Positions 17,920-26,472 of a stretch of 64,000 nt of DNA are shown here, one piece after another; within the stretch, counting starts at the first letter, position 1, and the number at the start of each line of letters is the position of its first letter. A program made the position numbers and the translations under genes. The DNA is taken from the NCBI GenBank assembly GCA_965228785.1, contig CBDDIF010000001.1, positions 2,666,001 to 2,730,000 of the forward strand, given 5' to 3'. The notes below the pieces were generated by a model. The model was not told where the DNA came from, did no database searches, and saw only the letters and a list, made by a program, of their open reading frames with translations. The stretch is from Hoeflea_A sp965228785 (GTDB taxonomy: Bacteria > Pseudomonadota > Alphaproteobacteria > Rhizobiales > Rhizobiaceae).

Positions 17920-18396
17920 ATGGCTGGACGGCAACTCTATATGGAATTCGTCGACAGCGGTCCCCGCGGCGTCATTACGCTTTATGACGAAAACGCTCCG
18001 CGAACCTGTGAAACGCTGTGGACTGCCTTGGCCAAGCCGGTTCGTATGACGGCGATTCACGCAATGTTTGCCGGTCCGGAAATCATGACCGGTTTGCCTG
18101 AAGAAGCGCAGACCTTCGATCCTTTGTCGATTCCGGCCGAAAACCAAACCTGCTTTCCGGAGCCGGGTGAATGCCTGTGGTTCTTCCAGGGCGCCAATGC
18201 CATGAAGGGACTGCCAGAGGAGCTTTGGGAAATAGGTGTCTTCTACGATGCCGGAGCGCGCACGCATGGTCCGCTCGGATACACGCCATGCAACATGTTC
18301 GGCAGGATCACGGAGGGGCTGGAGCCATTCGCCGCGGCCTGCCGCATGACCCGGATCGAGGGCATCAAGACGGTGGAACTAGGCAGGCTGACATAG
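17920..18396 (+). CDS. DUF3830 family protein (cyclophilin-like fold)
   Basis: The 158-residue protein starts at the ATG at 17920 behind CTGGAGGT. It matches what I know of the DUF3830 family, small proteins with a predicted cyclophilin-like barrel and unknown function: an early LYDENAPRTCETLWTALA, then HAMFAGPEIMTGLPEE, an aromatic ECLWFFQGANAMKGLPEE and YDAGARTHGPLGYTPCNMFG. There is no signal peptide. It is the first gene of a probable operon with a PotABCD-like importer. The constant pairing with transport genes suggests a metabolic role on the imported compound, but this is inference. Confidence 0.75.
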   Translation: MAGRQLYMEFVDSGPRGVITLYDENAPRTCETLWTALAKPVRMTAIHAMFAGPEIMTGLPEEAQTFDPLSIPAENQTCFPEPGECLWFFQGANAMKGLPEELWEIGVFYDAGARTHGPLGYTPCNMFGRITEGLEPFAAACRMTRIEGIKTVELGRLT

Positions 18397-18441
18397 GCCG
18401 AGAGGGCCTATGAGAAAAACAATACAACGGAAGGATCAGAC

Positions 18442-19479
18442 ATGAGGAAATCGATACAAATCGGTGCTGCGCTGACATTGGCGGCATCTCTTTACGCCTC
18501 GTCGGTACTCGCCGAGGATGAACTGGTGATCAACTCCTTTGGCGGTGCCTATGAAAAGATCCACCGGGATCTGGTCATCACGCCCTTCGAGGAAGAGTAC
18601 GGCGTCAAGGTCAAGGTCATAACGGCCTATTCGGCTGACACGCTGGCACAATTGCGCGCTCAGAAGGGTAATCCCCAATTCGACGTGGTCCACTTCTCCG
18701 GTGGGCTGGAGACAGCGGCGGCGAATGAAGGGCTGTTGTCGCCGATCAAACCGGAAGAGTTGGAGAACTATGACCAGATGTACCCCTTCGCCGTGGCCGG
18801 ACTGGAGAAGGGGGTCGGACCGATGTATTCGACCGCGGTTATCGGCCTTCTCTATAACTCCGATCAGGTGGATGGCGACGGTCTCTCCTGGAAACATCTG
18901 GCCGATTCCAAATACGCTGACCACGTCCTGTTGACGGATGCCGCCAGCAATACCTACGGCATGCTCGGCATGTTGATGATCAACAAGGTCAATGGCGGAA
19001 CGCTCGATGACATCCAGCCGGGCCTCGATTTTGTCAAGATGATCTTGCCGACCTCGACAGTCGTCTCGAAATCTCCGGAGATCCAGCAAAACTTTGCGCA
19101 AGGGAATGCCTGGATAGCGCCTTATGCCCAAGACTATGCCTTCACCCTGACGAAAGCTGGTCTTCCGGTGAAGTTTGCGCTTCCTGCGGAAGGTGGCGTT
19201 CTCGCACCGATCACGGTCAATCTTGTGGAAGGGCGGCCTAACCGTGATCTGGCTCTCAAGTTCATCGACTATTCGATCCGGGCGCAGGCTTCCAAGGGTT
19301 GGGCCGACGCCTTGCGCTATTCGCCCACCAACAAGACAGTGGAACTGTCGCCGGAGGTGGCTGCAGAGGTAACCTTCGGCCCGGAGGCGGCCGACAAACT
19401 GGTTGCTTTCGACGCGGAGAAGATCGCAAAAAACAAACCGTCATGGAACGAGGCCTGGACAAGGGCGATCGCGAAGTAA
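18442..19479 (+). CDS. ABC transporter substrate-binding protein, PotD-like (family 1)
   Basis: The 345-residue protein has a cleavable signal peptide (ALTLAASLYASSVLAED, cut near residue 24) and the start of a periplasmic binding domain (ELVINSFGGAYEKIHRDLVI). Later segments such as QFDVVHFSGGLETAAANEGL and FAQGNAWIAPYAQDYAFTL fit the spermidine/putrescine-like class. GGAAGGATCAGAC precedes the ATG. The acidic polyamine-binding residues cannot be verified by eye, so the ligand is open. It is the periplasmic component for the permeases and ATPase that follow. Confidence 0.88.
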   Translation: MRKSIQIGAALTLAASLYASSVLAEDELVINSFGGAYEKIHRDLVITPFEEEYGVKVKVITAYSADTLAQLRAQKGNPQFDVVHFSGGLETAAANEGLLSPIKPEELENYDQMYPFAVAGLEKGVGPMYSTAVIGLLYNSDQVDGDGLSWKHLADSKYADHVLLTDAASNTYGMLGMLMINKVNGGTLDDIQPGLDFVKMILPTSTVVSKSPEIQQNFAQGNAWIAPYAQDYAFTLTKAGLPVKFALPAEGGVLAPITVNLVEGRPNRDLALKFIDYSIRAQASKGWADALRYSPTNKTVELSPEVAAEVTFGPEAADKLVAFDAEKIAKNKPSWNEAWTRAIAK

Positions 19480-19608
19480 TCAGCGCCATCGGCGCTTGAG
19501 AACTTCGAAAGCACGCCGGCTGACGAACACCCTGGGCAAACGATCGAGACCACTCGTCTTTGCTCTGGACGTCGCTGCAGCCGGCGTGTCATGTTTTGTG
19601 GGATCGGA

Positions 19609-20460
19609 ATGGTTACGATGGCCCATTCGAGGCATTGGCGGGAGCCGCTGTTTCTCATATCACCGGGACTGATTTTCCTGGTGCTGGCCTTCTTCTTTCC
19701 GGCGTTCCAGATGCTGGCGCTCAGTCTGGTTGACGAGCAGACCGCCGGCCTGACGCTGAAACACTACGCAAAGGTGGTACAGGACGACTTCTACCTGGGA
19801 GTCACTCTGCGAACCTTCCGCTTGTCGCTGATCATCACAGTGGTTTGCGTGGTGCTGGGCTTCCCACTGGCTGTCATCATGTCGCGGGCCGGGCCCCGCA
19901 CCCGAACGTTTTTGCTCATCCTGATCGTCCTGCCGTTAATGACGAGCGTGGTGATCCGCACCTTCGGCTGGCTGGTCATTCTCGGTCCCGGTGGCCTGTT
20001 GAGTCTTGTGCTCACGCAAACAGGACTGGCGGATCGACCGGTGAGCCTTATGCACACCGAGGCGGGAGTCGTCATCGCCATGGTCCAGGTTCTTCTGCCG
20101 TTCCTGGCTTTAACCACGCTAGGCAGCATGAATCGCATTCCGCCGGACCTTGAATTCGCAGTCCGCACGATGGGCGCCGGATTTTTCGCAAGCCTCCGTC
20201 ATGTGATTTTGCCGCTGTCACTTCCGGGACTGGTTTCGGGTTCACTGCTCGTGTTCGCCCTGTCGATCAGTTCTTTCATCACACCTTCCCTGGTCGGTGG
20301 TGTTCGACTGCCGGTCATGGCCAGCAGCATCTACCAACAGGTGACGGGATCCTTCGACTGGGGGTTTGCAGCTGCGCTGTCCGTTGCCCTGTTGGCGGTG
20401 ACGCTGGCTGTCGTCGTTCCTTACATGATCGTTTCAAACCGCGCGGGCGGTCGCTCGTGA
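19609..20460 (+). CDS. ABC transporter permease, PotB-like
   Basis: About 283 residues with six predicted membrane helices, from LFLISPGLIFLVLAFFFPAF to VALLAVTLAVVVPYMIVS. The EAA-type loop that meets the ATPase is FAVRTMGAGFFASLRHVILP near residue 185. The start is uncertain: ATGs at 19591, 19609 and 19618 are all in frame; 19609 has GGGA at good spacing. It overlaps the next permease by 4 bp, so both inner-membrane subunits are made together. Confidence 0.9.
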   Translation: MVTMAHSRHWREPLFLISPGLIFLVLAFFFPAFQMLALSLVDEQTAGLTLKHYAKVVQDDFYLGVTLRTFRLSLIITVVCVVLGFPLAVIMSRAGPRTRTFLLILIVLPLMTSVVIRTFGWLVILGPGGLLSLVLTQTGLADRPVSLMHTEAGVVIAMVQVLLPFLALTTLGSMNRIPPDLEFAVRTMGAGFFASLRHVILPLSLPGLVSGSLLVFALSISSFITPSLVGGVRLPVMASSIYQQVTGSFDWGFAAALSVALLAVTLAVVVPYMIVSNRAGGRS

Positions 20461-21254
20461 TTGCCGCGGTTCCAAGATGGGTGCCGCCGGTCGCCGGACT
20501 GTTTGTCGTGGCGTTGGGTATTTTCATGCTGGTGCCGCTTTGCGTCGTGATCGTCAGTTCGGTTTCCGCCAGTGAATTCCTGGTGTTTCCGCCTCGCGGC
20601 TTGAGTTTCCGCTGGTACTGGAACGTGCTGCAGTCCGAGGCTTACTTGGCCGCTGCCTGGACGAGTTTGAAATTGGCCGCGCTGACTGTGGTATTCTCGC
20701 TTGGGCTCGGGACTCCAGCGGCCATCGCCCTCAGCCGTTTCGCCATCCCGGGAAAGGCCTTCATTGCGGCGCTGTTCCTCTCGCCATTGATCCTTCCGTC
20801 GCTGATTTTTGCGATTGGCCTGCTAATGGTGTTCAGCATTTACGGCAACGGACCGTCATTTGTCGGCCTGACCGTCGGCCATATCGCTATCACGATTCCT
20901 TATGTCATTCGCACCGTCACGGCGGCGCTGGCGGACATGGACCCGCATCTGGACGAGGCTGCGCGGATGATGGGCGCCCGATGGTGGCAGCGCTATTTTC
21001 TGGTCATTCTGCCGCAGTGCAGGACGGGCATGGCGGCGGGCGCTTTCTTTGCGTTCAACATCTCGTTCGATGACGCGGTCGTCGCACTCTTCATGCGGGC
21101 CCCCGACGTTGAAACGCTTCCGATGCGGATTTACAGCACCCTTGAATTCAGCCCGGACCCGTCCGTCGCCGCAGTATCCACCATCATGATCATCATGACT
21201 GTGGTCACCGTTCTGCTGCTCGATCGTATCTTCGGCCTGTCGAAAATCATGTGA
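20457..21254 (+). CDS. ABC transporter permease, PotC-like
   Basis: The 265-residue protein has six predicted membrane helices beginning with VAGLFVVALGIFMLVPLCVV, and the EAA-type coupling loop DEAARMMGARWWQRYFLVIL near residue 165. The start is GTG overlapping the stop of the preceding permease (GTGA). The 3' end overlaps the ATPase gene by 4 bp. It is the second membrane subunit of the importer. Confidence 0.9.
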   Translation: MIAAVPRWVPPVAGLFVVALGIFMLVPLCVVIVSSVSASEFLVFPPRGLSFRWYWNVLQSEAYLAAAWTSLKLAALTVVFSLGLGTPAAIALSRFAIPGKAFIAALFLSPLILPSLIFAIGLLMVFSIYGNGPSFVGLTVGHIAITIPYVIRTVTAALADMDPHLDEAARMMGARWWQRYFLVILPQCRTGMAAGAFFAFNISFDDAVVALFMRAPDVETLPMRIYSTLEFSPDPSVAAVSTIMIIMTVVTVLLLDRIFGLSKIM

Positions 21255-22324
21255 GGCAAATGCACCATCTGTCCATCTCGCAATTGACCAAGACGTTCGA
21301 TGACTTCACAGCGCTCCGCAACATCGATCTGCAGGCCGACAAGGGTGAATTCGTCGCGTTACTGGGCCCGAGCGGATGCGGGAAGAGCACGCTTTTGAGA
21401 ATAATTGCTGGTCTACTGATACCGACCAGCGGGCGCGTCCAGATTGCCGGTAGGGATGTCACCAATCTTGCACCGGAGCGTCGGAACGTCGCCCTGATGT
21501 TCCAAAGCTACGCGCTGCTGCCGCACATGACGGTTGCCGAGAACGTGCGCTTTCCGCTGCGCATGAGCAACAAATATCCCCGCAAGGTCCAGGACAGCAA
21601 AGTCGCCGAGGCGCTTAATCTGGTTCAACTCGAAGGCCTCGGCCACCGTTATCCACGACAACTCAGTGGGGGTCAGCAGCAGCGTGTGGCGCTCGCCCGC
21701 GCCATCGTCGCCGAGCCGGATATTCTGCTGCTCGACGAACCATTGTCGAATCTCGATGCCCGTCTGCGCGAAGACATGCAGGTCGAACTGAAGCAGTTGC
21801 ACCAGAAACTCGGTTTGACCACCGTCTTTGTCACCCATGACCAGACCGAGGCCCTTGCTCTTGCGGACACGGTGGTTCTGATGAATTCCGGGCAGATCGA
21901 GCAAATGGACACCCCACAGGGCCTCTATCGCAATCCAAGAACGGTCTTCGCGGCCGACTTCATAGGCGGCGCCAATATCGTGGAGTTGGAGGTATCGTCG
22001 GACTCCAACGGCTGGCGTGGGTCGTTCCCCGACGGAACAAGTGTGCCGCTTGCAAATTGCGAACATCTGAACGTCGGAAAGCACTGCTTCATGCTCCGTA
22101 AGGAAGCGGTTTACTTAAATCCTCAAGGTACCGACACTTCGCTCGACGGCTTGGTCGAGGCGCAGAATTTTCTGGGTGGCGTGACCCGGACCGTCGTTCG
22201 CGCCGGCGGCGTCCAGCTCATCGGTGTCGCTGATCTCGCGAACATGATTCCGATCGGGTCAGAGGTCAGGATCGGCTGGCGGGCTGATCAGTTGCTACCG
22301 CTGGAGGACCCGGCAAAAGGCTGA
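21251..22324 (+). CDS. ABC transporter ATP-binding protein, PotA-like
   Basis: The 357-residue ATPase has Walker A LGPSGCGKST near residue 38, a Q-loop (MFQSYALLPHMTV), the signature LSGGQQQRVALARA near 137, Walker B DILLLDEPLSNLD and the switch His in VFVTHDQTEALALAD. A C-terminal TOBE-like regulatory domain (about 240-350) is present, as in PotA/MalK. The start is GTG overlapping the permease stop; an ATG three codons later (21260) is an alternative. It powers the importer encoded just upstream and ends the operon. Confidence 0.93.
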   Translation: MRQMHHLSISQLTKTFDDFTALRNIDLQADKGEFVALLGPSGCGKSTLLRIIAGLLIPTSGRVQIAGRDVTNLAPERRNVALMFQSYALLPHMTVAENVRFPLRMSNKYPRKVQDSKVAEALNLVQLEGLGHRYPRQLSGGQQQRVALARAIVAEPDILLLDEPLSNLDARLREDMQVELKQLHQKLGLTTVFVTHDQTEALALADTVVLMNSGQIEQMDTPQGLYRNPRTVFAADFIGGANIVELEVSSDSNGWRGSFPDGTSVPLANCEHLNVGKHCFMLRKEAVYLNPQGTDTSLDGLVEAQNFLGGVTRTVVRAGGVQLIGVADLANMIPIGSEVRIGWRADQLLPLEDPAKG

Positions 22325-22380
22325 ACGGCAGACAGTCGTGTCAAAGCCAATCAGGTTGAGGATTCAGACTGGACAACCCA

Positions 22381-24216
22381 TCAACGCGAGATGCTTTGTG
22401 TTGCCTCTTTCAGCCAGTTTCGCTCTGATTCGGTGTCCAGCAATGGATCGAGTTCCGTGCGTACGCGTTCGTGATAGGCATTGAGCCAGTCTAGTTCACG
22501 TTGCTCGAGCAGTTCCGGCAAGATCAGCCGACGATCGATGGGGCAAAGCGTCAGCGTTTCGAAGCCAAGCATCGGCTTGTCGCCTCCCTCGATCGACGCG
22601 GCCTCGCTGACGATCACCAGATTTTCGATACGGATTCCGAACGCGCCTTCGCGGTAGTAGCCCGGCTCGTTGGACAGGATCATGCCGGGTTTCAGCTCTT
22701 GGGCGCCGCGGCGTGAAATGCTCTGCGGGCCTTCATGCACGGACAGATAGGAGCCGACACCGTGGCCGGTGCCATGACCATAATCGGCACCCGCACTCCA
22801 CAGTGCGGCGCGGGCGATCGCGTCAATGTCGGCACCGCGTGTTCCCTCTGGAAAGCGCTGGAGGGTGAGGGCGATCATGCCGCGCAGAACCAGGGTGAAG
22901 AAGCGCTTCTCCTCTTCACCGACCGACCCGATCGGTACCGTTCGGGTGATATCCGTGGTGCCGTCCTGGTACTGCCCGCCGGAATCCACCAGATAGAGTT
23001 CTCCGGGAATAAGCGGGCGACTGGTCTTTTCCGTGACGCGGTAATGGATGACCGCCCCATGGGTCCCGGCGCCGGAGATGGTTTCGAAAGAAATGTCCTT
23101 GAGCGGCATCTGCAAACGCTCACCGGTCAGGCGTCGAGCTCTCTCAAGCGCTTTAACAGCAGCAATTTCGTCAACGGTTCCCGGCTGTTGCCCGTCGAGC
23201 CAGGCAAGGAAGGACACCAAAGCAGCACCGTCGCGGCGGTGGGCAGAGCGGCTTCCCTCCAATTCCGCCGTGTTCTTTTCGGCCCTGGGCAGTCGCGCCG
23301 GGTCAGGCTTTTCGATCAACCGGCCGCCATTTTCGACGATCACGTCGCCGATGCGTGCCGCAGTCAGCGCTGGGTCGACCTGAATTGCCAGGTCTTCTTT
23401 GGACAAGGAAACAATGGCGTCCACCAGGTCGTCCGGATAAGCAATATCAGCGAGCGGTCCCAGATGTGCGGTTACTTCAATGCCGAGTTTTTTTGGATCG
23501 ATGAAGAGGCGAGGGCGCTTGCCGGGACGGACAATGGCCATGGACAAAGGATGGGGCGTATGCGGTACGTCACTCCCCCGTATGTTGAAAGCCCAGGCGA
23601 TTGAGGATGGATCGGTCAAGATGCATGCGTCGGCATCGTTGCTCGTCAACACTTTTTCGATGCGTCTCAGCTTTTCAGGTGCTGCCTCACCGGCATAGCG
23701 CTCAGGCTGAACGGATACGGCTCCGACCGGCTCCGCCGGGCGGTCGACCCAAATCGTATCGACGGGGTTTTCCGGCAGTCGTACGATCGATCCTCCCATA
23801 GCCCTCGCGGTCTCGTCGAGACGGCGTATTTCAGCGATGGTGTGCAGCCAGGGGTCGACACCAATGCGCGTGCCCTTGGTGCCGTTGCTGCGCAGCCAAA
23901 CGGATGGCGGTGCCTTGACCAGGTCCTCGAGCGTGAAGACCTCGAGATCCACCTGCTGGCGCACCTGAGTCGTATACCGGCCATCGACAAAGACATGGGC
24001 GGTCTGTCTCAAGACCAGGGCTATTCCTGCCGACCCAGTGAAGCCGGTCACCCAGGCGAGCCTTGCCTCGCTGGCTGGCACATACTCGCCCTGATAGCGA
24101 TCTGCGCGCGGGACCAGGAGCGCGTCAATTTCGAGCGCGTCGAATTGGTCGCGAAGGCCGGATACCCGCTCCTTTCCGTGGTCAGCCGAGGCGGTGACCT
24201 CAAAGCTCTGAAACAT
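22381..24216 (-). CDS. M24B metallopeptidase, Xaa-Pro aminopeptidase type
   Basis: The 611-residue protein begins with a creatinase-like N-domain (LEIDALLVPRADRYQGEYVP, WVTGFTGSAGIALVL), continues with a second creatinase-like domain and ends with the pita-bread catalytic domain. Metal ligands are visible: Asp in LYLVDSGGQYQDGTTDITRT near residue 415, His in DYGHGTGHGVGSYLSVHEGP near 490, Glu in LSNEPGYYREGAFGIRIEN near 527. It removes an N-terminal residue before proline, using two metal ions. Length fits the long eukaryote-like aminopeptidase P group found in alphaproteobacteria. GGAGGA precedes the ATG. It is convergent with the ABC importer. Confidence 0.93.
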   Translation of the reverse strand: MFQSFEVTASADHGKERVSGLRDQFDALEIDALLVPRADRYQGEYVPASEARLAWVTGFTGSAGIALVLRQTAHVFVDGRYTTQVRQQVDLEVFTLEDLVKAPPSVWLRSNGTKGTRIGVDPWLHTIAEIRRLDETARAMGGSIVRLPENPVDTIWVDRPAEPVGAVSVQPERYAGEAAPEKLRRIEKVLTSNDADACILTDPSSIAWAFNIRGSDVPHTPHPLSMAIVRPGKRPRLFIDPKKLGIEVTAHLGPLADIAYPDDLVDAIVSLSKEDLAIQVDPALTAARIGDVIVENGGRLIEKPDPARLPRAEKNTAELEGSRSAHRRDGAALVSFLAWLDGQQPGTVDEIAAVKALERARRLTGERLQMPLKDISFETISGAGTHGAVIHYRVTEKTSRPLIPGELYLVDSGGQYQDGTTDITRTVPIGSVGEEEKRFFTLVLRGMIALTLQRFPEGTRGADIDAIARAALWSAGADYGHGTGHGVGSYLSVHEGPQSISRRGAQELKPGMILSNEPGYYREGAFGIRIENLVIVSEAASIEGGDKPMLGFETLTLCPIDRRLILPELLEQRELDWLNAYHERVRTELDPLLDTESERNWLKEATQSISR

Positions 24217-24389
24217 CGATTTCCTCCGATAAAGCCGGCGCCATAGTTAGCGACTGCAGCTAAGTTCTTCGCATATGCAGCAACCGCAGGTCTCCCATGC
24301 AGAAAACCCCCTAACCGGGGTGTCTGGTGGTGGATATATACCCCTCAACAGACATCGGAAAAACAAATTATCTCAGAAGGAAAGAAGCA

Positions 24390-24563
24390 ATGTCCAAGTC
24401 CTTTTTCCGTAACGCGCTCGACCGCATCACGGCCGCTCGTGAAAAGCAGGCTCGTCGTTACGTTGGCAGCGCTTTGCTGTCCCTCGACGATGAGACCCTG
24501 AAGGCCCTTGGCCACAGCCGTGAAGAGCTGAAGAAGGCCGGATCCGCAACGCTGCCGTTCTGA
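24390..24563 (+). CDS. DUF1127-like micro-protein
   Basis: A 57-residue basic protein behind AGAAGGAAAG. Its C-terminal half, ALLSLDDETLKALGHSREEL, has the pattern of the DUF1127 (YjiS-like) family, where a short Arg/Lys-rich helix precedes LD-x-TLxxLGxSRxEI. In rhizobia such proteins affect RNA and phosphate or carbon metabolism; the role here is unknown. It has its own strong terminator, so it is a single-gene unit, and its codons look highly expressed. Confidence 0.75.
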   Translation: MSKSFFRNALDRITAAREKQARRYVGSALLSLDDETLKALGHSREELKKAGSATLPF

Positions 24564-24603
24564 CAGCTTCGCGAACTGGCGTCCCGTTAAAAGAGCAAGC
24601 TGC

Positions 24604-24628
24604 AGGCGGTGCATCAGCACCGCCTTTT
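24604..24628 (+). terminator. Intrinsic terminator after the DUF1127 gene
   Basis: AGGCGGTGC (24604-24612) and GCACCGCCT (24617-24625) form a perfect 9-bp stem with an ATCA loop, followed by TTT. It ends just before the stop of the convergent permease gene. Confidence 0.85.
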
Positions 24629-24642
24629 GCATTTGGAAGAGA

Positions 24643-26433
24643 CTAAGCGGTGAAGACCAGCCGGATCGTAACGGCATTCCCGTGAGCCGAAGCTTCCATA
24701 TGATCGGGATAGACGGCAATCAGGAAGTCAGCCAGGCCATAGGAGAAGGATTCCTCTTCCAGAAATGCCCTGCGCCGGACGCCGACATGCGGCAGCGATA
24801 GAAGCGTGCCCTCATACTCAATGGTCACGACGAGGTCGAGTTCATTGTAGCTCAGTGAAATGTTCAGGTTGTTCTGCAATAGCTTGGTATCGCGTATGTG
24901 AGAGATAACCTGGGTTGTTGTCGCTGATGCTCGATCCATCACATCTGCGGATAGTCCCCAGGACTTTCCGCGAGATTGCAGAAGGTCGACAAGAACGTCT
25001 GAAGAGTGTGCGGCATCCTCGATGGTTACGGATGCGGTTCGGCGGACACCAACCCGAAAAATCAAATGCAGGGCGATTGCAATCGCTACCGAAAGTGTGA
25101 GCATCGTGCTTGTCAGCGGCTGCAGCATTTGCGGCAGATGTTTGTAGAAGTCCTGGTAGATACTCCGCGACAATCCGAAAAGCGTGGCGATCCCGATGAC
25201 GTAGGTCATTCTGGTATCGATGTTGCGCGAAACCATGATTTGGATGCCACCGGTAATCATGAACGATGCCGTGAAAACCAGCGCCGCGCCTACAACCGCC
25301 TTGGGAAGTAGAAGCAGAACGGCGCCGATAGTCGGAAAAAGGGAAACAACGATCAGGATTGCGCCTGCCGAAAAGGCGGTGCTTCGACTGGTCACGCCCG
25401 ATGCTTTTGATACGCCGACCAGGCTTGGCCCCGTATTCTGGCCGATGCAGCCCAGCAATCCCGCTACGACACAACCGAGGCCATCGGCAAACATGCCGCC
25501 CTTAATGGAGCCAACGTCCGGTCGCTTCCAATTATCATCGTTGATCTTCTGACATGTCGTGACCACGCCGACGGTCCGAAGCGCCGCTGCTATTCCGGCT
25601 ATGAGGAAAGCCGGTACCAGCGGCCACTCAAAGGCAAACGCAATGTGGCTGACACCGGGCAGGCGCGGCATTGGGTTGGAAAAGGCAGCTGACAGGGAAT
25701 CGACCGAAATGAGTCCAAACGGAATCGAAAGGAGGAACCCGGCTACAATGCCAATCATCGAACACATCATTCGAGCCATTCCGCCTGCCCATACGCTCAA
25801 AGCGACGATGATAGAGAGGGTGAGCAGGGAAACGGTTACATGGGTCGAGTAGGACGCATCGCCCGCAGCGCTGATGTTCAATACATGGTCTACGCCGACC
25901 AGACCAAGATGAATGCCGACAATGGTGACAATGAAGCCACTGATGGCCGGAGGAAAAAATATTCGCAAGCGGCCAAGAAAGCGCGAAATCAGGATCTCGA
26001 CGATACCAGCGAATATAGTCATCCCGAACACAGCAGCCAGGCCGTAGTTTTCGGCCGCGAGAAGGGATGGTCCCAGATAGATTGCCGAAAAAACGGGTGC
26101 GGCCAGAAAGCCCGACCCCACGGGACCACGCCTCAGGGCTTGCAACATGGTGCCGATGGCTGCGGCAATCATGCCGAGGCTGACGGCGTCAACGGTTTCC
26201 GCTGGTGTGGCCCCACCCGCACGGACCACGATGACGATGAGAATGAGGTAGACGCACAGGAGAGCCGCGTGTTGCAGGCCGAGCAGGAACAACTGTAGTG
26301 GCGGCGGAACCTCGTTCACCGAGTAGATCAACCCATCGGGTCGCCTTGCCAATGATCGTGCCCCCTCGCGCCAAGCTGATTGCGCGTATGATATCTTGAT
26401 CGCTGGGTGAGACAAGCAGGCCGTGGCAAACAC
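24643..26433 (-). CDS. NCS2-family purine/pyrimidine permease with extra C-terminal domain
   Basis: The 596-residue protein has a membrane part of about residues 40-450 with the NCS2 pattern: PLQLFLLGLQHAALLCVYLI, then GSGFLAAPVFSAIYLGPSLL, the QN-containing motif LLGCIGQNTGPSLVGVSKAS near 330 and FSAGAILIVVSLFPTIGAVL. NCS2 proteins import xanthine, uric acid or uracil with protons. The C-terminal 135 residues (about 460-596) are cytoplasmic and not part of the usual NCS2 fold; their end, SFSYGLADFLIAVYPDHMEA followed by GNAVTIRLVF, resembles the last strands of HATPase/RsbW-like domains. The N-terminal start is uncertain since the first 40 residues look non-conserved. Confidence 0.85.
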   Translation of the reverse strand: MFATACLSHPAIKISYAQSAWREGARSLARRPDGLIYSVNEVPPPLQLFLLGLQHAALLCVYLILIVIVVRAGGATPAETVDAVSLGMIAAAIGTMLQALRRGPVGSGFLAAPVFSAIYLGPSLLAAENYGLAAVFGMTIFAGIVEILISRFLGRLRIFFPPAISGFIVTIVGIHLGLVGVDHVLNISAAGDASYSTHVTVSLLTLSIIVALSVWAGGMARMMCSMIGIVAGFLLSIPFGLISVDSLSAAFSNPMPRLPGVSHIAFAFEWPLVPAFLIAGIAAALRTVGVVTTCQKINDDNWKRPDVGSIKGGMFADGLGCVVAGLLGCIGQNTGPSLVGVSKASGVTSRSTAFSAGAILIVVSLFPTIGAVLLLLPKAVVGAALVFTASFMITGGIQIMVSRNIDTRMTYVIGIATLFGLSRSIYQDFYKHLPQMLQPLTSTMLTLSVAIAIALHLIFRVGVRRTASVTIEDAAHSSDVLVDLLQSRGKSWGLSADVMDRASATTTQVISHIRDTKLLQNNLNISLSYNELDLVVTIEYEGTLLSLPHVGVRRRAFLEEESFSYGLADFLIAVYPDHMEASAHGNAVTIRLVFTA

Positions 26434-26472
26434 AAACAGTTCGTTTCGCGCGGGCGGGTTGTGTGCCCTGCG

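Noticed and set aside
21649..21657. DnaA-box-like TTATCCACG
   Set aside because: A single near-match inside the ABC ATPase coding sequence; no cluster or origin features.
24306..24321. ACCCC/GGGGT inverted repeat before the DUF1127 gene
   Set aside because: Only 5 bp and no recognised operator type; not enough to annotate.
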